A stretch of DNA of 64,000 bases from Pelargonium tetragonum (GCA_036897445.1 JAYMTL010000065.1:36684-100683); one strand, 5' to 3'; positions 1 to 14,337 are shown, numbered from the stretch's first letter. Notes: generated from the sequence alone by a model not told the origin. A program made the numbers and translations.

Positions 1-3000
1 AAGAATACCTTATATTATAGGGTAGGGGTAAGATTTTTCTTGTTTGTGTTCGTCTTGAATGTTCTAACCTAAGTCTATTATAGGATTATTTCTATTCCTT
101 TTGGTTTAAACTCTCAAAAGGAGTTCTTTCTAATAAGTGAGCCCTTAAAAGCATAAGTTGAGTACTTTAGGATACGCATGCGGTAATAATTATTTACTAA
201 ACACTTTTACGGATTTCTTGCCAAGATTCTTGCAAATGTGGAGTTATACTTATTTTAATACTTAATAGCCGGTTACACGAGCGCTGCTTTGTATTGCTTC
301 TAAGCCATTCCTTAACTTTTTTAGAGAAAATACTGAGGAGTAAAACTTAGGTAGAGCTCTATTTGTAGTGTTAGCTCCTGCTTTCAAGATCAAGATATAG
401 AGTATAGAAACTTAAAGAGAAAGATAATTGGAATGTATAAAAGTCTTTTTACAGAGATAGGCTCTTCTCTGATTTAGTATTATGAGAATTTCGGAGAAGC
501 AAGGTAGAGGTCACTCGTAGAATTCCTACGGACACTTATGCTTTGTCTAGACTTGAAATTTTAGGGATACTGGTATACAGTCAAGCAAGAGTCTCCAATA
601 AAGGGTAATTGCACGAATAGGGTTTAACTCTTTAAATAAGTATCAAAAAGTCCCGGGTTCTGGTACTTTCGGGTATTGTCGGGGTAGGGGTCCTTTTGTT
701 AAAAAGTCAAAATATAAGGTAACTCGGCCAAGAGAAAGCTTTCTGTTACCACCTATAAATCTAGTATTCAAAGGGGTATTCTTATAACATTAGAACAAAA
801 GTCTTGGCCCCATTAGAAATCTCTAGTACATTATTCTATAAAAAAAAAGAGATATAAGGGTAGGGTGTAGGGCAAAAAAACAAAGATCTGGATTAGGCAG
901 CCCTTTTTTAGAGTTAACTAACTTAAAAGTACAAGTTAAAATAATAGGAAACCACAGATTTCATCTTTATGGGAGTCTATATAAGAATATACCTGAGGTC
1001 AATCCCATTTGTAATTTAAGAAGGAAACTCCGGAGATGCATATCCTATTTATAAAATAAAGGGTAGAGCTTGAATCTTAACAGGAAAACGTGGTTCGACT
1101 TATGTATGAGCTGTAAAACTGGGAGTAATCGGGTTGTATTCCTAACTCCACTCTTGGATATTTGGTGCTTTACGTTTTTCAGAAGGGTAATTTTAGTAAA
1201 AAAAAAAGAATTTAGTTGTCTAACTGGTAAATCGATACGCAAAAGTAAGAGCGACAGGAGGTCCCTCGTTTCCAAGAGTGTAGAAGCTTTGTTACTTCCC
1301 TTCAAAATTCCCGTATTACTATTTAAACATTTAGCTATCTGTAACTGTAAAGAAAAAAAGCTTTAAGATCTTATGGGTTACTATTCAACTACGAAAAAGT
1401 AGATGTATGAGTTTATAGCACCAGGGCTGGATTTTACGTATATAAATAGATATGGTGTATTGATTTTGTCCTCGTTAAGGAGGACCTTTATAGTCAAAAT
1501 TTTTTTGTTCGAGACCCCGGAGAGAGTCATGGTTTGGCTTATATTTCCTGCTACAGTTTTTTTAATTAGGGATTCCTTGGGTGAATTCCTCCCTATTTGC
1601 TTATCATATAGCTTACGCTTCTGAGTCGGGGAGGTGTAAGTTTCATGGCTTAATAGTATATAAAGGGATTTCCTTTATTAGATAGAGCTAAAAACGTAGT
1701 AAGCAGCATAAGAATTTAATTGCTCAAACCTCTTAAACGATTTTAATAAAACTTTTTAATAACTCTAATAGAGAACTCCTTACCCCGGCTCCTAATACAA
1801 GATTAAACTCCCACTATCTTTCTAGTACCCCTGCTTGGGATAATCCCGACTTTTCAAATCTTTTGAACCTTATGCCTGACTTGTAGAAAAAGAACTGACT
1901 ATACTATACCAGAGTTGTAGAGGCACCCGGTAGCTAAGAGAATACAAAAAAAAATGAAACTTATCAAAAGACTTAACTGAATACTCTAGCGGGTCTCACT
2001 AAAGCTTTCTCTAGAAAAAACATGCCGATCCCTGAGTTTCCTATTTTTCTTTTTCTCTTTAGCCGTTTCGAAAAAACCTAGGCGTCTAGACGAATAAGAG
2101 GAGCAAAAGTCTTTTTTTATAGGTTTGAGGAAACTACATAACTTAAGAAAAAATTAACATAGGTTTACCCACTACAGCAGAACCTGAAACTTAGTATCCT
2201 TAAGTCCTTTTCGGGGATTGTCCTGTTTTCTTTGAAGCTTGCTCATTTTAAAAGCTAAGGCAAATTTACTAGTTAGCGACTTCTGTTTGTTATTTGTAAG
2301 AATAAAAAAATCTCGTTTCTAAAGACTCAAAAAACCCCTGCTTTGTTTATCACAAAGTATCGACTTTTGTTATAAAAAACAGTATAGGATATAGTCTTGT
2401 GCTAATAGAGCATACCTACCTAAGTAATTAAGAAAAAGAAGTATGGCGCACACAAGCTCCTAATTAGGCAGGGATCCTTTCGACCCCGAATGAGTAAAAT
2501 AGGCATGTATATAAAGGGCAGTAATTTAAAAGAATACAAAAGAAAATCTGCACCAAGTAGAAACTTTAAATAAGGTACTCTCCTCAACTTTATTAGGACT
2601 CCCCTAGAATAGATTAAAAAGGGGTCTAAAGGGCCTTCCAAAGCTACTAAACCTATTCTCCGAAGTTTAAGGGTAGTGAAATGAAATACTTAATATAGAA
2701 AAGCAAAATACTGCGCCCGGAAAAAAGCTCTTGAACGTAAGCTTTATTACTATAATAGAGAACCCTCATAGAAATTTCGGGGTAACACAAGATTAAGTTA
2801 ACTAACCCCACCCCAAAACAGTAAAGTTAGACCCAAGGATTTAGGCTAAATACTAAAAGAGTTTTTAACCCCTATACCTTGCTGAAAGGGGAAGTCTCCC
2901 TTTTTAATCGCTTTACTTCGGACTTTACCCTCGGTCCCCAACTTCCCTACCCTAATAGATTAGTGTCTACTTTATCGATGTAGGAAATCCATTAGAATAC

Positions 3001-4202
3001 CCCTTTTTCTACAATCTACAAATACAACATGTGTAACAAAAAAAGAGGTGCCTTACTTTAGAATTCTCTTTATTATTGAAACAAAACGGCGTGCCCTATG
3101 GCATTTAGGCAGACTCGGTTGTTAAATTTGATTTGGACTAGAGTTCTTTCAGTTATAAGAGTTTGTAAGGCTATTTAGGACTATAATACCTTTATAGGTT
3201 TTATGAAAATGAGTATAGGCCCGAGGGAACCTATTAGAACTAAAGAAGAGTTTCGTACAAAGTCTTGAGAAATAGCTGTCTAGGTATTCTAAACAGGAGC
3301 TCCAAGGGGTAAGACTAACAAATCCCGAAGTAGGAAAATGCATTAGGTAAGCTTGCTTACTAGCTGTTCTATTCAGGGTTGGAAGGTTGAAGGGGAAAGA
3401 GAAGCTATGGAATTTACTGGAAAGAAAGAGCTACACAGAGGAATTAGAACAATCGGATTTCTATTGGGTTCTAGAATTAGAGCCAGAAGGAAACAGTTCG
3501 AACTGGCACAGTCAAGAGTACTCAACTGGTAAAGCCTGTGCAGCTAATGGAGTTTAAGATAGATACTAGATTCCTGTGTTCAAGGAATTGCCGCTAGGAT
3601 AACTGATTTTTGGAGTATCATATTATTAAGTAACCGTAACTAAAGGAATTGGATAAACTAACAGATATTTTACCCTGAACTGTATATGGATAAGCGTTCC
3701 CTGAGAATTCTTTAGTGAAGCCCTCTTCGCTTGATAAAAAACCCTGCCCAAGGCATAAGAAAAAACTTCTTTGTTATAGTGGTGAGGGCTAACTACATGG
3801 CCGGTGCTTATGAATGGGAATCCGCCCCTTAAGCATTTGCTTACATAAAACTTCGAGCCTATCTTAAAGGATGAACCTTTTTTGTGTCATTATCACAGGA
3901 CAAAGATTTAGATACCCTTGAAATTCTAGGATCTAGCTTAGTATAACGGCAGAGCCGATTAAGAGCCTTCCTCCGCGGAATTTTTCTTAATTAGTTGTCA
4001 AATTGCTCCCTTTTATAACTGTACTTACATCTTAGTTGAGAAAATATTTAGAGTACAATTCGAATCTAGAACAAAATTTTTATACATGGCATACAGCTCT
4101 CTACAAAGGTTCAAACCCAACAACTAATGAAGTTGAAATAATAAGGAATAATCCTAAAATTATTAGTTGACTAAGGTGCCATAAGTCTTTCCTAACCGGA
4201 AT
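1..4202. other. Gene-free background sequence
   Basis: Stops are dense in all six frames. One 98-codon frame (1070-1366, plus strand, TTG start) and an overlapping 86-codon frame on the opposite strand are within chance for this composition and show no family motif. Purine-run to pyrimidine-run switches such as agagctct and gaattcct recur. I see no RNA gene, promoter or long repeat. Confidence 0.6.
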
Positions 4203-4598
4203 TTGTGCAAAAACCCCGCGTTCACCTTATATTATGATAAGCCTATTTACGAATACCAGAAGGCATTACTCATAAATCTACGAAAGTCCCATAGCATTAG
4301 CTTCAATCTTCACCATTTCCTTAGATTTTATATCCCGAAGAGTTTTCCATATTTCCATATCTACGGATTCTATACAAGAGCTAAATCCCACCGAATGAAG
4401 CTCTTTTTGCTTATAAAAAGCAATTCTAAAGCACTTTCCATAAACTTAAACCCTGTTTTTAGTGTTCTTCATTCAAGCTGTAGTTTAACATATAAATTAA
4501 TATTCATTTTGTCATCAACGAGTTCTATTAAGTTAAACAGCTATACCCGTACAAAGCGTGCACTAAATTTTAAAATGTACTTATTCACTTTCTTCTAG
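4203..4598 (+). CDS. Longest open frame of the window (131 codons), unsupported
   Basis: This is the longest start-to-stop frame in the window. It begins with TTG, has no convincing ribosome binding site, and its product would be rich in Phe, Tyr, Ser, Leu, Lys and Ile. I see no catalytic motif, no clear membrane segment and no neighbouring gene. With about one stop per 14 codons expected from base composition, a frame of this length should turn up roughly once per 64 kb by chance. It is listed only because it is the maximum, and I would not call it a gene. Confidence 0.12.
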   Translation: MCKNPAFTLYYDKPIYEYQKALLINLRKSHSISFNLHHFLRFYIPKSFPYFHIYGFYTRAKSHRMKLFLLIKSNSKALSINLNPVFSVLHSSCSLTYKLIFILSSTSSIKLNSYTRTKRALNFKMYLFTFF

Positions 4599-7500
4599 AA
4601 TTCTATACCCACCCAAGTAAACTTGCCTCTTACATTTGAGGACAAACTTTAGGGACAAAAAAATACAAGCATTTTTTTTTACAATAAAGAAAGGGGCTCG
4701 GGATATTCCTACCCTTTTCCGCTTATACACGAACTTACTGGGGCAAATTTGTGTACTTGTGGTCTTTGACTTCTTTTTAAGAGATTTTTGTTTTCATCCT
4801 AACTTATAGGGCATTTCCTTTAATATTACCTAAAAAAACTTTAGCTTTGCGGTTTCGCTCTAACAAGGGACTTGCTTGTATATCTACCAGAGATTGACTC
4901 AAATTTAGTAAGTACATAAAGCTCTATTCTGGAAATCCCATACGGATATAATTTTGTTGTACAAAAGCGCGATCAGGCCGAAAATTCTTGGAAAAGTTTC
5001 TCAATTATGAAAGAAAGAAGAACTAAAGCCTTATGTATTGAAGCAGCCCCTTTTTAACCTAATATATCCTGTTTTCTTTTTATTTCGCGTATTAGCAGCA
5101 AGTTTACCCATTATAAAATAAGTTATAAGTAAGTAGCTGAATATCTCGACTAAATAAAGTATCCCTCACTTGTTACCTAACTCTGAGAAAGCTAAAAAGG
5201 GGAAGCAGACTCCTGTAAGAATTACGAATACAAACAAAAAGCTTTAACTTCAGTTCATTTACTGGAAACCAAGAACTTTAGCAAGACTTTCTTCCCTAGA
5301 CTTTACTACCCGAAATATGTTAACCAAAAAGCAAGGGAATTGGTAATATACTAAAGTATACCTTTGGGTTTTTTATAAGGTTAGCACTTCATTTTGTTTC
5401 TTACTTACCTCCAAGGTTACTCTTTTAATACGAGATGCACCTAAAAATTCTTGGTACAAAAGTGATAGAATGCTAGGTTTTCTTATCTTAGTCTATGTAA
5501 AACTTTTCAAAGAATTAAATCTTAGGTTCCCCCTTGGGCTACCCACAGTATAGAGTGAAAATCTCTTTAGAAAGGTAAGTCGCTGTACTTTTACCGAGTC
5601 CTTCAGGATTACAAAAGGAAGGAAAAACTTTGTATAAACGTGTGCCAAAAGCTAGTGCTTTATATACCTAAAGAACCTTCTTCTCGACCCCGGAAAATTC
5701 TGATGTTTAGTTTAACTACAAAGGGCTCTTCCTATACAAATACCAGCCACTTATTTTACACCCAATATCTCCCAACTCTTCTACTTGATACCTTGTGGTT
5801 TAAGACTTTTTAATTACACTTCTTTTGAGTAAGGAAAGATATTATATAAGTAGTAATCCCTGGGATAAGATCTTTCTAAAGCACCAGGTAAGCTAGAGTT
5901 TCAAAAAGGGGCATAATTTAGCATTATTAGTTGTCTTGTTTCAGAGGAGGGACCTAGGATCTATACCCCTAACATATTTTTTATCCACTCCAGGTAAGCC
6001 TTATTTGAAAGTTATTAGGAAACCGCACACTCTTAAACGCTTTTGGTTAAAGTAACCCATAAAATATCCTTAAGGAAATCTCCCGAACTTCTGAAAACCA
6101 GCCATTAGATAGCCTCTCTTTCAGGTTTCATAATTTGGAGAATTTGCTTGAGTCCCTAAGTTAAAGATCTAACAAAACTAACTCTATAATGTATGCTCTT
6201 TTTTCTTTTATATACTTGGTAGTTAAAGAATAGTATAACTTTATATCCCTTCCTTTTATGCTGTATGTACATAACTCTCATTTAGTTTTTTTAAGGATTA
6301 GGAGTTACCCTACTTATAATTTGTAAACTAAAAAGAGTGCCCTAATGAAATGAATTGTGAAACAATATATCCAAAAGAATCCCTTTTTATGCTTTTTCGA
6401 GCTGACTAAGACTAAGCTAGTTGAAAAGCTATAGGCCTCCTCTAATCCTTGTAAACAAGTTATATTAAGTACCGAGCTTAGACCCTTAAAAACCAGGAAT
6501 TCTATTTTACTTAGATTGTCCACCCCACAGTTTTACCCATTTTGCTATTCCAATTCTATTTCCGAGCTATCATAAAAATTTTCTTTTATTTTATAAGTTT
6601 CGAGATCCAGACTTGCGTTTGCTTAATCTTAATATATGAGGGGCTCCCTAAAGAGAATACTAAGAAATTGCTACGAAAAAACAAAGGGATTTAAGGACAG
6701 ACCTCAGAAGGTCATTTTATTTGGACGAGAGCTTTAGTAATTAATAATTAAATTAGAAAAACTTAAATGAAAATATTGTTAAAGAATATTCTAATACGAT
6801 TTGAAACCCTTTTCAGTTTATTCAGGAGCACCCGTGTTAATAGAACCGCTTAGATATAAAGAAATATCTTTCGATTGATTTTATAGTGTGTACGCTCTTG
6901 CGATGGCAATTATCCCAATATTATCGCAGAGTGAATTCAATAGAAATACAAAATAGGTTCGAATCACAAAGTCCGACACCTTTTCATGTGCTTCGTGTAA
7001 ATACCTAAGCATAACCTTTCCAACGATAGAAGTTTCTTGGATATCTACTTAGCTTATCCTGTTTTGTAAGCAACGGAGTTTACAGTAAATTCTGGGCCTT
7101 TAAGGTCTCCTTACTTCCTCTTTTAAGATAAGAGCTTTTAGTTTTAAGTGTAGAAGTTTCGCAGTACATCGCGCCTCCCTTTACTTATCCTGAGTTTCAA
7201 CTTCGTTAGTTAAATACTCTGAAAAAAGGTGTTCCAGTAACGGATCAAGACTAAGAAAACCCAGTAATTTGGAAATAGCCACTTTACCCGAAAAGAGGCT
7301 TCTTTTTCATTAATTAATAACATAATTTATGTACTTTGCTTTATATTTATATAATACAAATACCCAGTGTATTATGACATTTGGAAATTTTTAAAGACAT
7401 GATAAAAAGATTGCACTGGACTTGCTGTTGTGTAAAAAACCTGATTTGCACAGCCTTTTCTAGGGGCTTTTCGTATTTATCGACTTTATCCAATGAGATA

Positions 7501-7734
7501 AAATACTGGGAATTTATAAAGCACCTGCTGTCATGATAATCCCTTATGAACTAAACCCACTTCGGCTCTTTGTCTTATCAGAATCCCTATTTCTAATTGT
7601 ATTCTTAGGCATAAGGTAATATTTGAGCGGGGTTCTATACTTAACGACCCATATGTTTTTACAAACAGAATGTGATCGAAAGGGCTCTTACCTTATTAAT
7701 ATTGGCTAACGTTAAGAAAATATTGAAATATTAA
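4599..7734. other. Gene-free background sequence
   Basis: I see no supported gene, RNA or repeat. Stops are dense on both strands. The only frame over 60 codons (6314-6523, minus strand) shows no recognisable motif. Confidence 0.6.
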
Positions 7735-7952
7735 AGGGTACTAAGTACAGGCTGCAATAAGACAGATAATCCTTACAAGAAGGGGGTTATAGCTCCAAAG
7801 AAGAAAGTTACAACAAGTAAAAAGAGTACAACTAAGAAAGCAGGTTTAGCTAAGAGGTTAGGATAGTTACAGCTACGAAGAGTGCAGGTCTAGCGCGTAA
7901 GAAAGCTGCCGAGAGTTTTAAACAAGGAAGTTGGTGTTTCTGCTTAAAGTAG
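7735..7952 (+). pseudogene. Lysine-rich coding relic with an internal frameshift
   Basis: Two open frames overlap. The first (7735-7866) opens after a TAA and reads through APKKKVTTSKKSTTKK and KAGLAKR to a TAG. The second frame, open from about 7855, continues with TKSAGLARKKAAE to a TAG at 7950-7952. The two halves repeat one motif, A-G-L-A-[KR]-[KR], encoded with different synonymous codons (ggt tta gct against ggt cta gcg). Composition alone would not predict that pattern, so I read this as one coding stretch broken by a single-base shift between about 7851 and 7866. It has no start codon or upstream signal. Similar basic blocks occur at 22.2-28.9 kb. Composition resembles histone-H1-like tails, but that is only resemblance. 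No function is assigned. Confidence 0.4.
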
Positions 7953-10900
7953 TGAGGAAGTGTAAGTAAGCAGGGTCCCCTAGCCTAGTCCGGCTGCTTC
8001 AGAATAGAAAGGGAAAAGTGTTCCTCTGTTTCCAATCTCGGATAACTTTTTCTGATCCAGTTAAGTTAATAAGTTACAGGGAATTCTGAAGAGGTTCTAA
8101 AACAGGGTAAATATCGACTCAAATAGGCCCTAAAACCCGGTAACTAAACAGGTGTTTTTTAAGGCATTCTAGCTAGATAGTAAGTTTAACCTTTTCAAAT
8201 TAATTTCTATTTGTTATCCTTTATTGGAAAGTCTTTACTTACTTATATATTCTTTTTTTTTTTGAAAAATAGGGGCTTTTAATAACCCGGTGCCTGTAAA
8301 TGAGAAATTGTTAAAACCCACATGAAAACACCCTTAATAGGTTTCTTAAATCTAGTTTATCTGGTTATCTGGGCTTATTGACACAAGAATCTATAATGTT
8401 TAGTTTTTTGAACCCCTATATTTTTTATAACCGCAAAACACTCTAGGGAGGACTCATAAAGTAGGTAGAAGGAATCCTTAAATACATGGGCTATCTTCAG
8501 AAGCTTATTTTTTTAGTTACTTAAATATAAAACATACTGGATAAACTCCTTTGAACCTCAACCGCTGAAAAAAGAAAAAAACGCTTCCTGTATTCGCAAA
8601 CTTAATTTAGTAGAATACTATTTTTCTAGAAAGAAGAGGTCTAATTCTTTTAGAGTAGGGGTACACTTTTTGTAAGTAACACAAAAGGTGGGGCATAAGT
8701 CTTAGAAAGAGCTATTGCTATTTTGTGTCTGCCTTAGAAAAAAGCCTTTCTAAAGAGAAAACTTCAGATTTTTAAGTTATATTAAAGCGTTTCTTGGGTG
8801 TACATCCGCAGGAGCCCAGAATTTGACTTTTTTGGATATGTGCAAGAAAATTATTATATTTAAAAGCGGGGCTTTTAGCATAGGATTCAATCCCTTTTCA
8901 GGAAGCCCCCTTTAAAGTTTAGGATTTCTTTTCATTTTCTAAAAATCCTTCAAAACTTTTTGCTCTAAAGCCTACTGAATAAGAATTACTATGTATCCCC
9001 TTATTTAAGTAAAAACCCCATTTCATTTCTAATTTAAGGAACAAAAAGTTAATATACCACTGAAATGAAAGCTACTTCATAAAGGGAAGTACTACAAAGA
9101 GAACATATCCACTGATTAGGAATAAGCTAACTACGCAGTTTCAACCACTTTGTTTAAAAATATTGCTTCTATATCAGTAAATCCCAGATAAGAACACTTT
9201 AAAACTAGGAAAGGCACCCTGACACTTATCTTGCTTGGCAGGTATTCTTGTTAATTCTGGTAAGCTTTTTCAATTCAAGCGGATGCTACTAAATTCTTTA
9301 CTTAATAAGGGCTAGACCTCGTGAATAGGTTTTTATAAGGGTTTACGGGTGTATTTATTTATGTTCCTTTTTATTAAACTTGTTTCTACTTTTTAGGAAT
9401 TTACTGACTTTTAGAGATATAACTTTGCTTGATTTTGATCCGCTTTCGCAATGCAATATTAATTTAAATCTAAGAGGCGTTTTTACTTACACTTATTTCC
9501 TTGTGAGATCCGTATTCTAAGGAATATCTTTTATAAAGGTTTTCCTTTTTATTCTTGTCCAGGATTCCTTGTTGATGAGTGTTCGATAACCTACCTTGAC
9601 CTATGCTTTTGTACGAAATTCTTCCTTCATATTTATTAATTAATTAAAGGGTGGGCTCCTTTATAAGGATACGGGTAGGAAAAACTACAAAAACCCTTAA
9701 AGAGATTTTTCCCTAACTTAGTAACAAAGCTTTAAGTCTGGGTTCTTCACTATACAGTTAGACTTTTCCTAATTCGTAATAAAAATTTTAATAAATAAAG
9801 AGTAATTTAGGAAATACAGGCTAGGGGTCCTTGTTCTGGATAATTAAAGATTTACTGAGTGTTAAAACCCAGGGTGTGTAAAAAGTATTAAAGTACTGTG
9901 GAATATTGAATATTGGAGAAAGGAGCTCTCTACTCTATCTAAAATGGATATTATAATAGGTAAAATTTGCTATTAGCTGCGAAAAAAGAAACCTTGTAAA
10001 GTATTCATAGGCTTCCAAGTTGCCTTTATAAAAAAATCCATAAAAAGGGTTTTGTAAGGGCTGGTATTATGCTCTATTAAGTCTTTCTCAGTACCTAATC
10101 CTATGTCTCGTTGAACTTTTTCTCTGTTTATTTCTAGGACCAATTGCAAGGAATCGAGAGCATCCGGGTACCGGGGTCCGTAGAATTCTTAGTTATGATT
10201 TATGATAATTGCGAGGTATAGAGGATTTCTTTAAAAAATTTTTTACAGATATTGCTATTCTTGCATATAAACACGTTTTAGCGAATTAAGGAAAGTACAA
10301 GTTTGTCCTTGATTTATCTATAAGAAAGATTTACTTTACAAGTACTTCTTATATTGATAAAACCTGAATTTAAAGAATATCGCATTGCGCTAAAAGGGAT
10401 CCTTAAGAATCTAAATCACTCTTATACTTCTACTAGACAGCTTTAACTTCTATGTCTTAAGGCCTTAATTTATAGTAGTACGGAACAAAGGAAATCTTGT
10501 TACTAGACAAACCTAGAAACGCAAAAGACCGCACGAGTTATACTCGCCTGGGAATCTTGTACGTCAAATAAACAGTACTTTTAATTTCTTATTGCTTTGT
10601 CTGCAAGCTAAGGGATCGTATCCACAGTTCAAAAACTTTAGGCACAAGTTCACTTAGAAAGGAAGATAAAGGGTTTTCGAGACAAGAAGCAGTAAATTTT
10701 TGTTGGATAGCACTTCTAGACTTTTGAAGTAGAAAACTTAGGGGTTTCCCTTTATCGACTGGCCGATCTCTTAACTACGATTTGCTTGCTAGTAATAATG
10801 ACTTAGAAATAAAAGTTTTTTAGTTACCCAACACAAAGATTGACATCCTTTATTTTATAAATGACAGAGTTCCCTTTCAAAGTAATACCTTAAAAGTATT

Positions 10901-13152
10901 TAATTCTTCAGAAAGAAGCTCCTTTTTATATCCCGGGTCTCTACCACCGGGATTTCTCCAGACTTAGGGGTTGCTCGGTTACAAAGAGAGGGAGAACTCC
11001 TTCTTAGAAAGCTCTCGAAACTTGGGAATAGGCCTCTATACTAATTAATATACCAGAGAAATTTCTTTTTTGTTTATCCTTCGTGGCTAGGAGCTCTTTT
11101 AGTGTAATTTTAGTACGGCTTTTTTTATTAAGAGGCTCACGGGGCCTACCCGCAGTATGACTTTCTTTCAGGCTACTCTCCCCTAAAATTTTATTGGGAT
11201 TCATTCGTATTGGAGAATAGCCGATTAAGAACCTACACCAAGAATCCCGAGTTGTGCGGATACGTGTATAAGAAATAACTTAGATTCCCTGTAAAAGATA
11301 AAAGGGATGGTCGAGATTTATATAATGATCTTGGTTTTATGTATACCCCTATCCACGAGCCACGAGAAAGAGATGTTGTAAAGGAGCTCCAGAGGCGTTC
11401 TATTCTGTATAGGTAAAAAAAGACTCGTAAGAAAACTTGTTGTAAAATTTCCTCCCATAGGATAATTCCCTAGTTCTGGAAACGAGTAACCCTAAGTTTC
11501 CCAATAAAGGAAAATAGTTAAGATAGGGGCTCCACTTTTAATTAAGAAAGTTTCAATAAAGAATATATGTACCCCTTTTTGTTTTTAGTATTGTAGGCAT
11601 AAAAATTTTAGAATACCAATGCCTGTATTTTTACATAATAAAAAGGATAGCAGTAGAAAAAGCTAAAAAAACCTGTAGGTAAACTGCCCTAGTTTAAAGC
11701 TTTAAATCGAAAAGAGTACCCCAGTAAAATTTCCAGAGCTTCCTAGACGTAATTAGGGACTCCTATTTATACTTAGTTATTACCCATATAACTTAAAAAA
11801 TCTTATTGTAGTGGAAGCCCTTTATTTTAAGTTTACTATATACAATACAGAACAGAATTTATTTAAAAGGAATTTAGTAACCGGGATAGTACTGGGAAAT
11901 TTGTAAAAATGTTAGTGAATTTCTACACTCAGTTATTTTGCATAATATAAGCGGTAAAGCAAGCAAGGGAACTCTGACAATTCCTTATCCTTACACAAGG
12001 TTTTCGTTATTTATTAGAACTCGGCCTAAGAAGTTTATTACGTATCTTTTTTTAGCTGCTTAGTCAGTGCTTTTTAGTAAGGTTTGGACCTCCCTTTCAT
12101 AAAAAAGATCTTAACAAGAATTCAACCCCACTTTACACAGGAATTCATCTATGTTTCTTGGCTAGCATTTAGGGTCTTTGATTTTCATTAGACTTCGGTG
12201 CAATAGTACTTAAAACTAGAAATTACTCATAAAGAGGTACTAACTCAGCTTTTTCAACCCCCTATTATAGTATAGCAATCTTACCTTATTTAGCGAGTCT
12301 CGAGGTTTTCTCAGTTTATTAGATTAGAACGGCATACAACGTATAAAGTACAACAAAGGGTTCTCTCTCTTTCTTTCCTAGATCTAATTCTCCTGAATCG
12401 CATATCTTTTCGTTAAGTAACAGGGAGAATCATAAGGTTTTTTAGTTTACTTTCTAGGATTCTCCTCCGATTTTTTGCTATTGAGGGCTCAGAATTATAG
12501 ATACAAAATTCACAATATCACACTCAGTTAGGAATTTCTTTTCTGTCTCATTCCAATAGAGAGTTTAGTGGAAGAAACGTGGCTAGTAAGGTTTCTCTTT
12601 TGATACCAGATATAAAATAAGCTAGCCAAGAAACTTTCACGAAAACTGTACCTCTCTTAGTTTGAGACATCATGTCAATTTTGTACTTATTTTGAGAAAC
12701 GGATTTCTCAGGATTTACCAATTACTTACTAGAGGGTAAACTTAAGTTTGTACTGAAATTCTAAAGTTTAGAAAAAATCTAACTTATTCTATAAAGTGGA
12801 ATGTAAAGCTAAAAAGTGAAAATCCTATTCAATTGCATTTACTCGTTTCATTTTACATTTTATTTTACAAAAGTTTAGAATTCGGCCTAAGTCTAACAGG
12901 GATCCTCTCTGTAATACTGCTATAAGGTTTACCTAAAAGAAAGTTAAGACTTAAACTTAGGAATACCTAGGGCAGGTTTATCTTTTACATACTAAAGCTA
13001 AACCATTTTTTGTAGAGAATAAATTCTACTTGTGATACCCAATTCGCCCAAACAGGAGTCCAAAAGTAACTCAAAAGAGACTTTGAAGAGAAAGAGAGCC
13101 TCCTTAAGTAGCTGTAGTATAAGCTAAAAGCCCCTGACCGGGAATCTTTTTA
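7953..13152. other. Gene-free background sequence
   Basis: There is no supported gene. The minus-strand frame 11004-11204 (66 codons, ATG) is polar and lysine-rich but has no family motif or context. Purine-to-pyrimidine switch palindromes are frequent (for example at 10914, 11385 and 12142). Confidence 0.55.
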
Positions 13153-13380
13153 TTGGTTTATAGAACCGCCCCTTATAAAGCTCTGACAAGTCCTATAATC
13201 TTTAACTCCCACAACTTGCTTCTTTTTTTAGACTTTGGCAAGGAAATCCTGCACTTGGGATCCGACCAGGTTTCAGGGGTCTCTCTTAGATTTTTTATAG
13301 TCATTAAAAGAGGGGTTCCGCTTACGAATAAGGTAGTATTCCGGTTAAATAAAGGTAATCTGGGCTGGGTTAAGATATGA
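13153..13380 (+). CDS. Unrecognised 75-codon open frame
   Basis: The frame starts with TTG and ends at TGA 13378-13380. It reads as a balanced protein with a central segment (LRFFIVIKRGVPLTNKVVF) and no stop for 75 codons. I do not recognise the product. There is no ribosome binding site at a sensible distance, no neighbour reading in the same direction, and its length is within chance. Under a code with TGA as tryptophan it would extend further. Kept at low confidence because its amino-acid mix looks more protein-like than most frames here. Confidence 0.12.
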   Translation: MVYRTAPYKALTSPIIFNSHNLLLFLDFGKEILHLGSDQVSGVSLRFFIVIKRGVPLTNKVVFRLNKGNLGWVKI

Positions 13381-14337
13381 AATTAACTACAAATCCTTTG
13401 TATGGTCATTTAGTGCTAACACTTTATACATTTTTGTTTTGAAATTTGTGTGCGTTTTTAGCTCTATAATATAATGGAACAGAGCAGGAATCCCTTGGTT
13501 AGTACTTTGACTCCCTTACTAAAAGGCAGGGTGTTTAAGCGGGTATCTTAATATAGAGAAGCTCCTCCGAAAAAATTTTTAACAAAGATTAACACTGCTT
13601 CATTATGAAAGGAGTCCTTTTACTATTATCTTTCATTTCCTAGGTTGATACTATACCCCATATACTTGTGGGTTAAACTCCAGAGAACACCCTTTATGAT
13701 TCCATTTTATCTGCTACACCTACTTTTAGAGCTAAATTATTCTTCTCCTTTCTAGGCTCTACAATTGTTATTAGTGACTACTTTGGCGTTTCCTCTTTGC
13801 TTACTTTGCATGAGACAAATATAGCAGGTTAGAGCAATTTCTTAACGGAAAGTGAAGGTTAGTTACTTTCAAATTTTTCGGATATGAATTCTTTAGGGCC
13901 TCTAATAAAATTGTATCCCAGTGCGCTTGCTTGACACTTAACAGTAAGGAACTAGCACACCCAAGCTTTCAACTTAAATTCCTGTGTTCGATCTTGTCAT
14001 CCTATTCCGGAGAATCTGGGACTATTCAAAAAAAGGAAGCTCTGTCCCAAGACCCAAGGCGCTCTATTCTTAAAGGTACTAAGGCATATGCGAGTACATT
14101 TTTTACCATGATATAAGCCTTTTCGACCGACATCCTCGAGCACTTGGTGTAGCGCTCTTAATAAAAGTCCCGAAAAATGAGACTCACTAAAACTACGAGG
14201 TGTAAGCATCTAAGTTGTTCCTGTTTTGAGGTGAGGACCTCAACTCGTTCTGCAACTTAGTTTTTTTTACTATTCCCTCGCTTTTTGAAGATGAAGATAG
14301 ATCTAAGTAAGAGTAATAACCATACATATCTTTTGGG

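Noticed and set aside
1045-1366. Overlapping 86- and 98-codon frames on opposite strands
   Set aside because: Both are within chance length; neither has motifs, context or ribosome binding sites.
3515-3590. D-arm consensus ctcaactggtaaagc followed by gttcaagg
   Set aside because: Distance between arms and lack of an anticodon or acceptor stem exclude a tRNA, even with a long variable arm.
10535-10580. tgggaatcttgtac resembling the 16S 350-region
   Set aside because: Too short and without the neighbouring ACTCCTACGGGAGGCAGCAG block.
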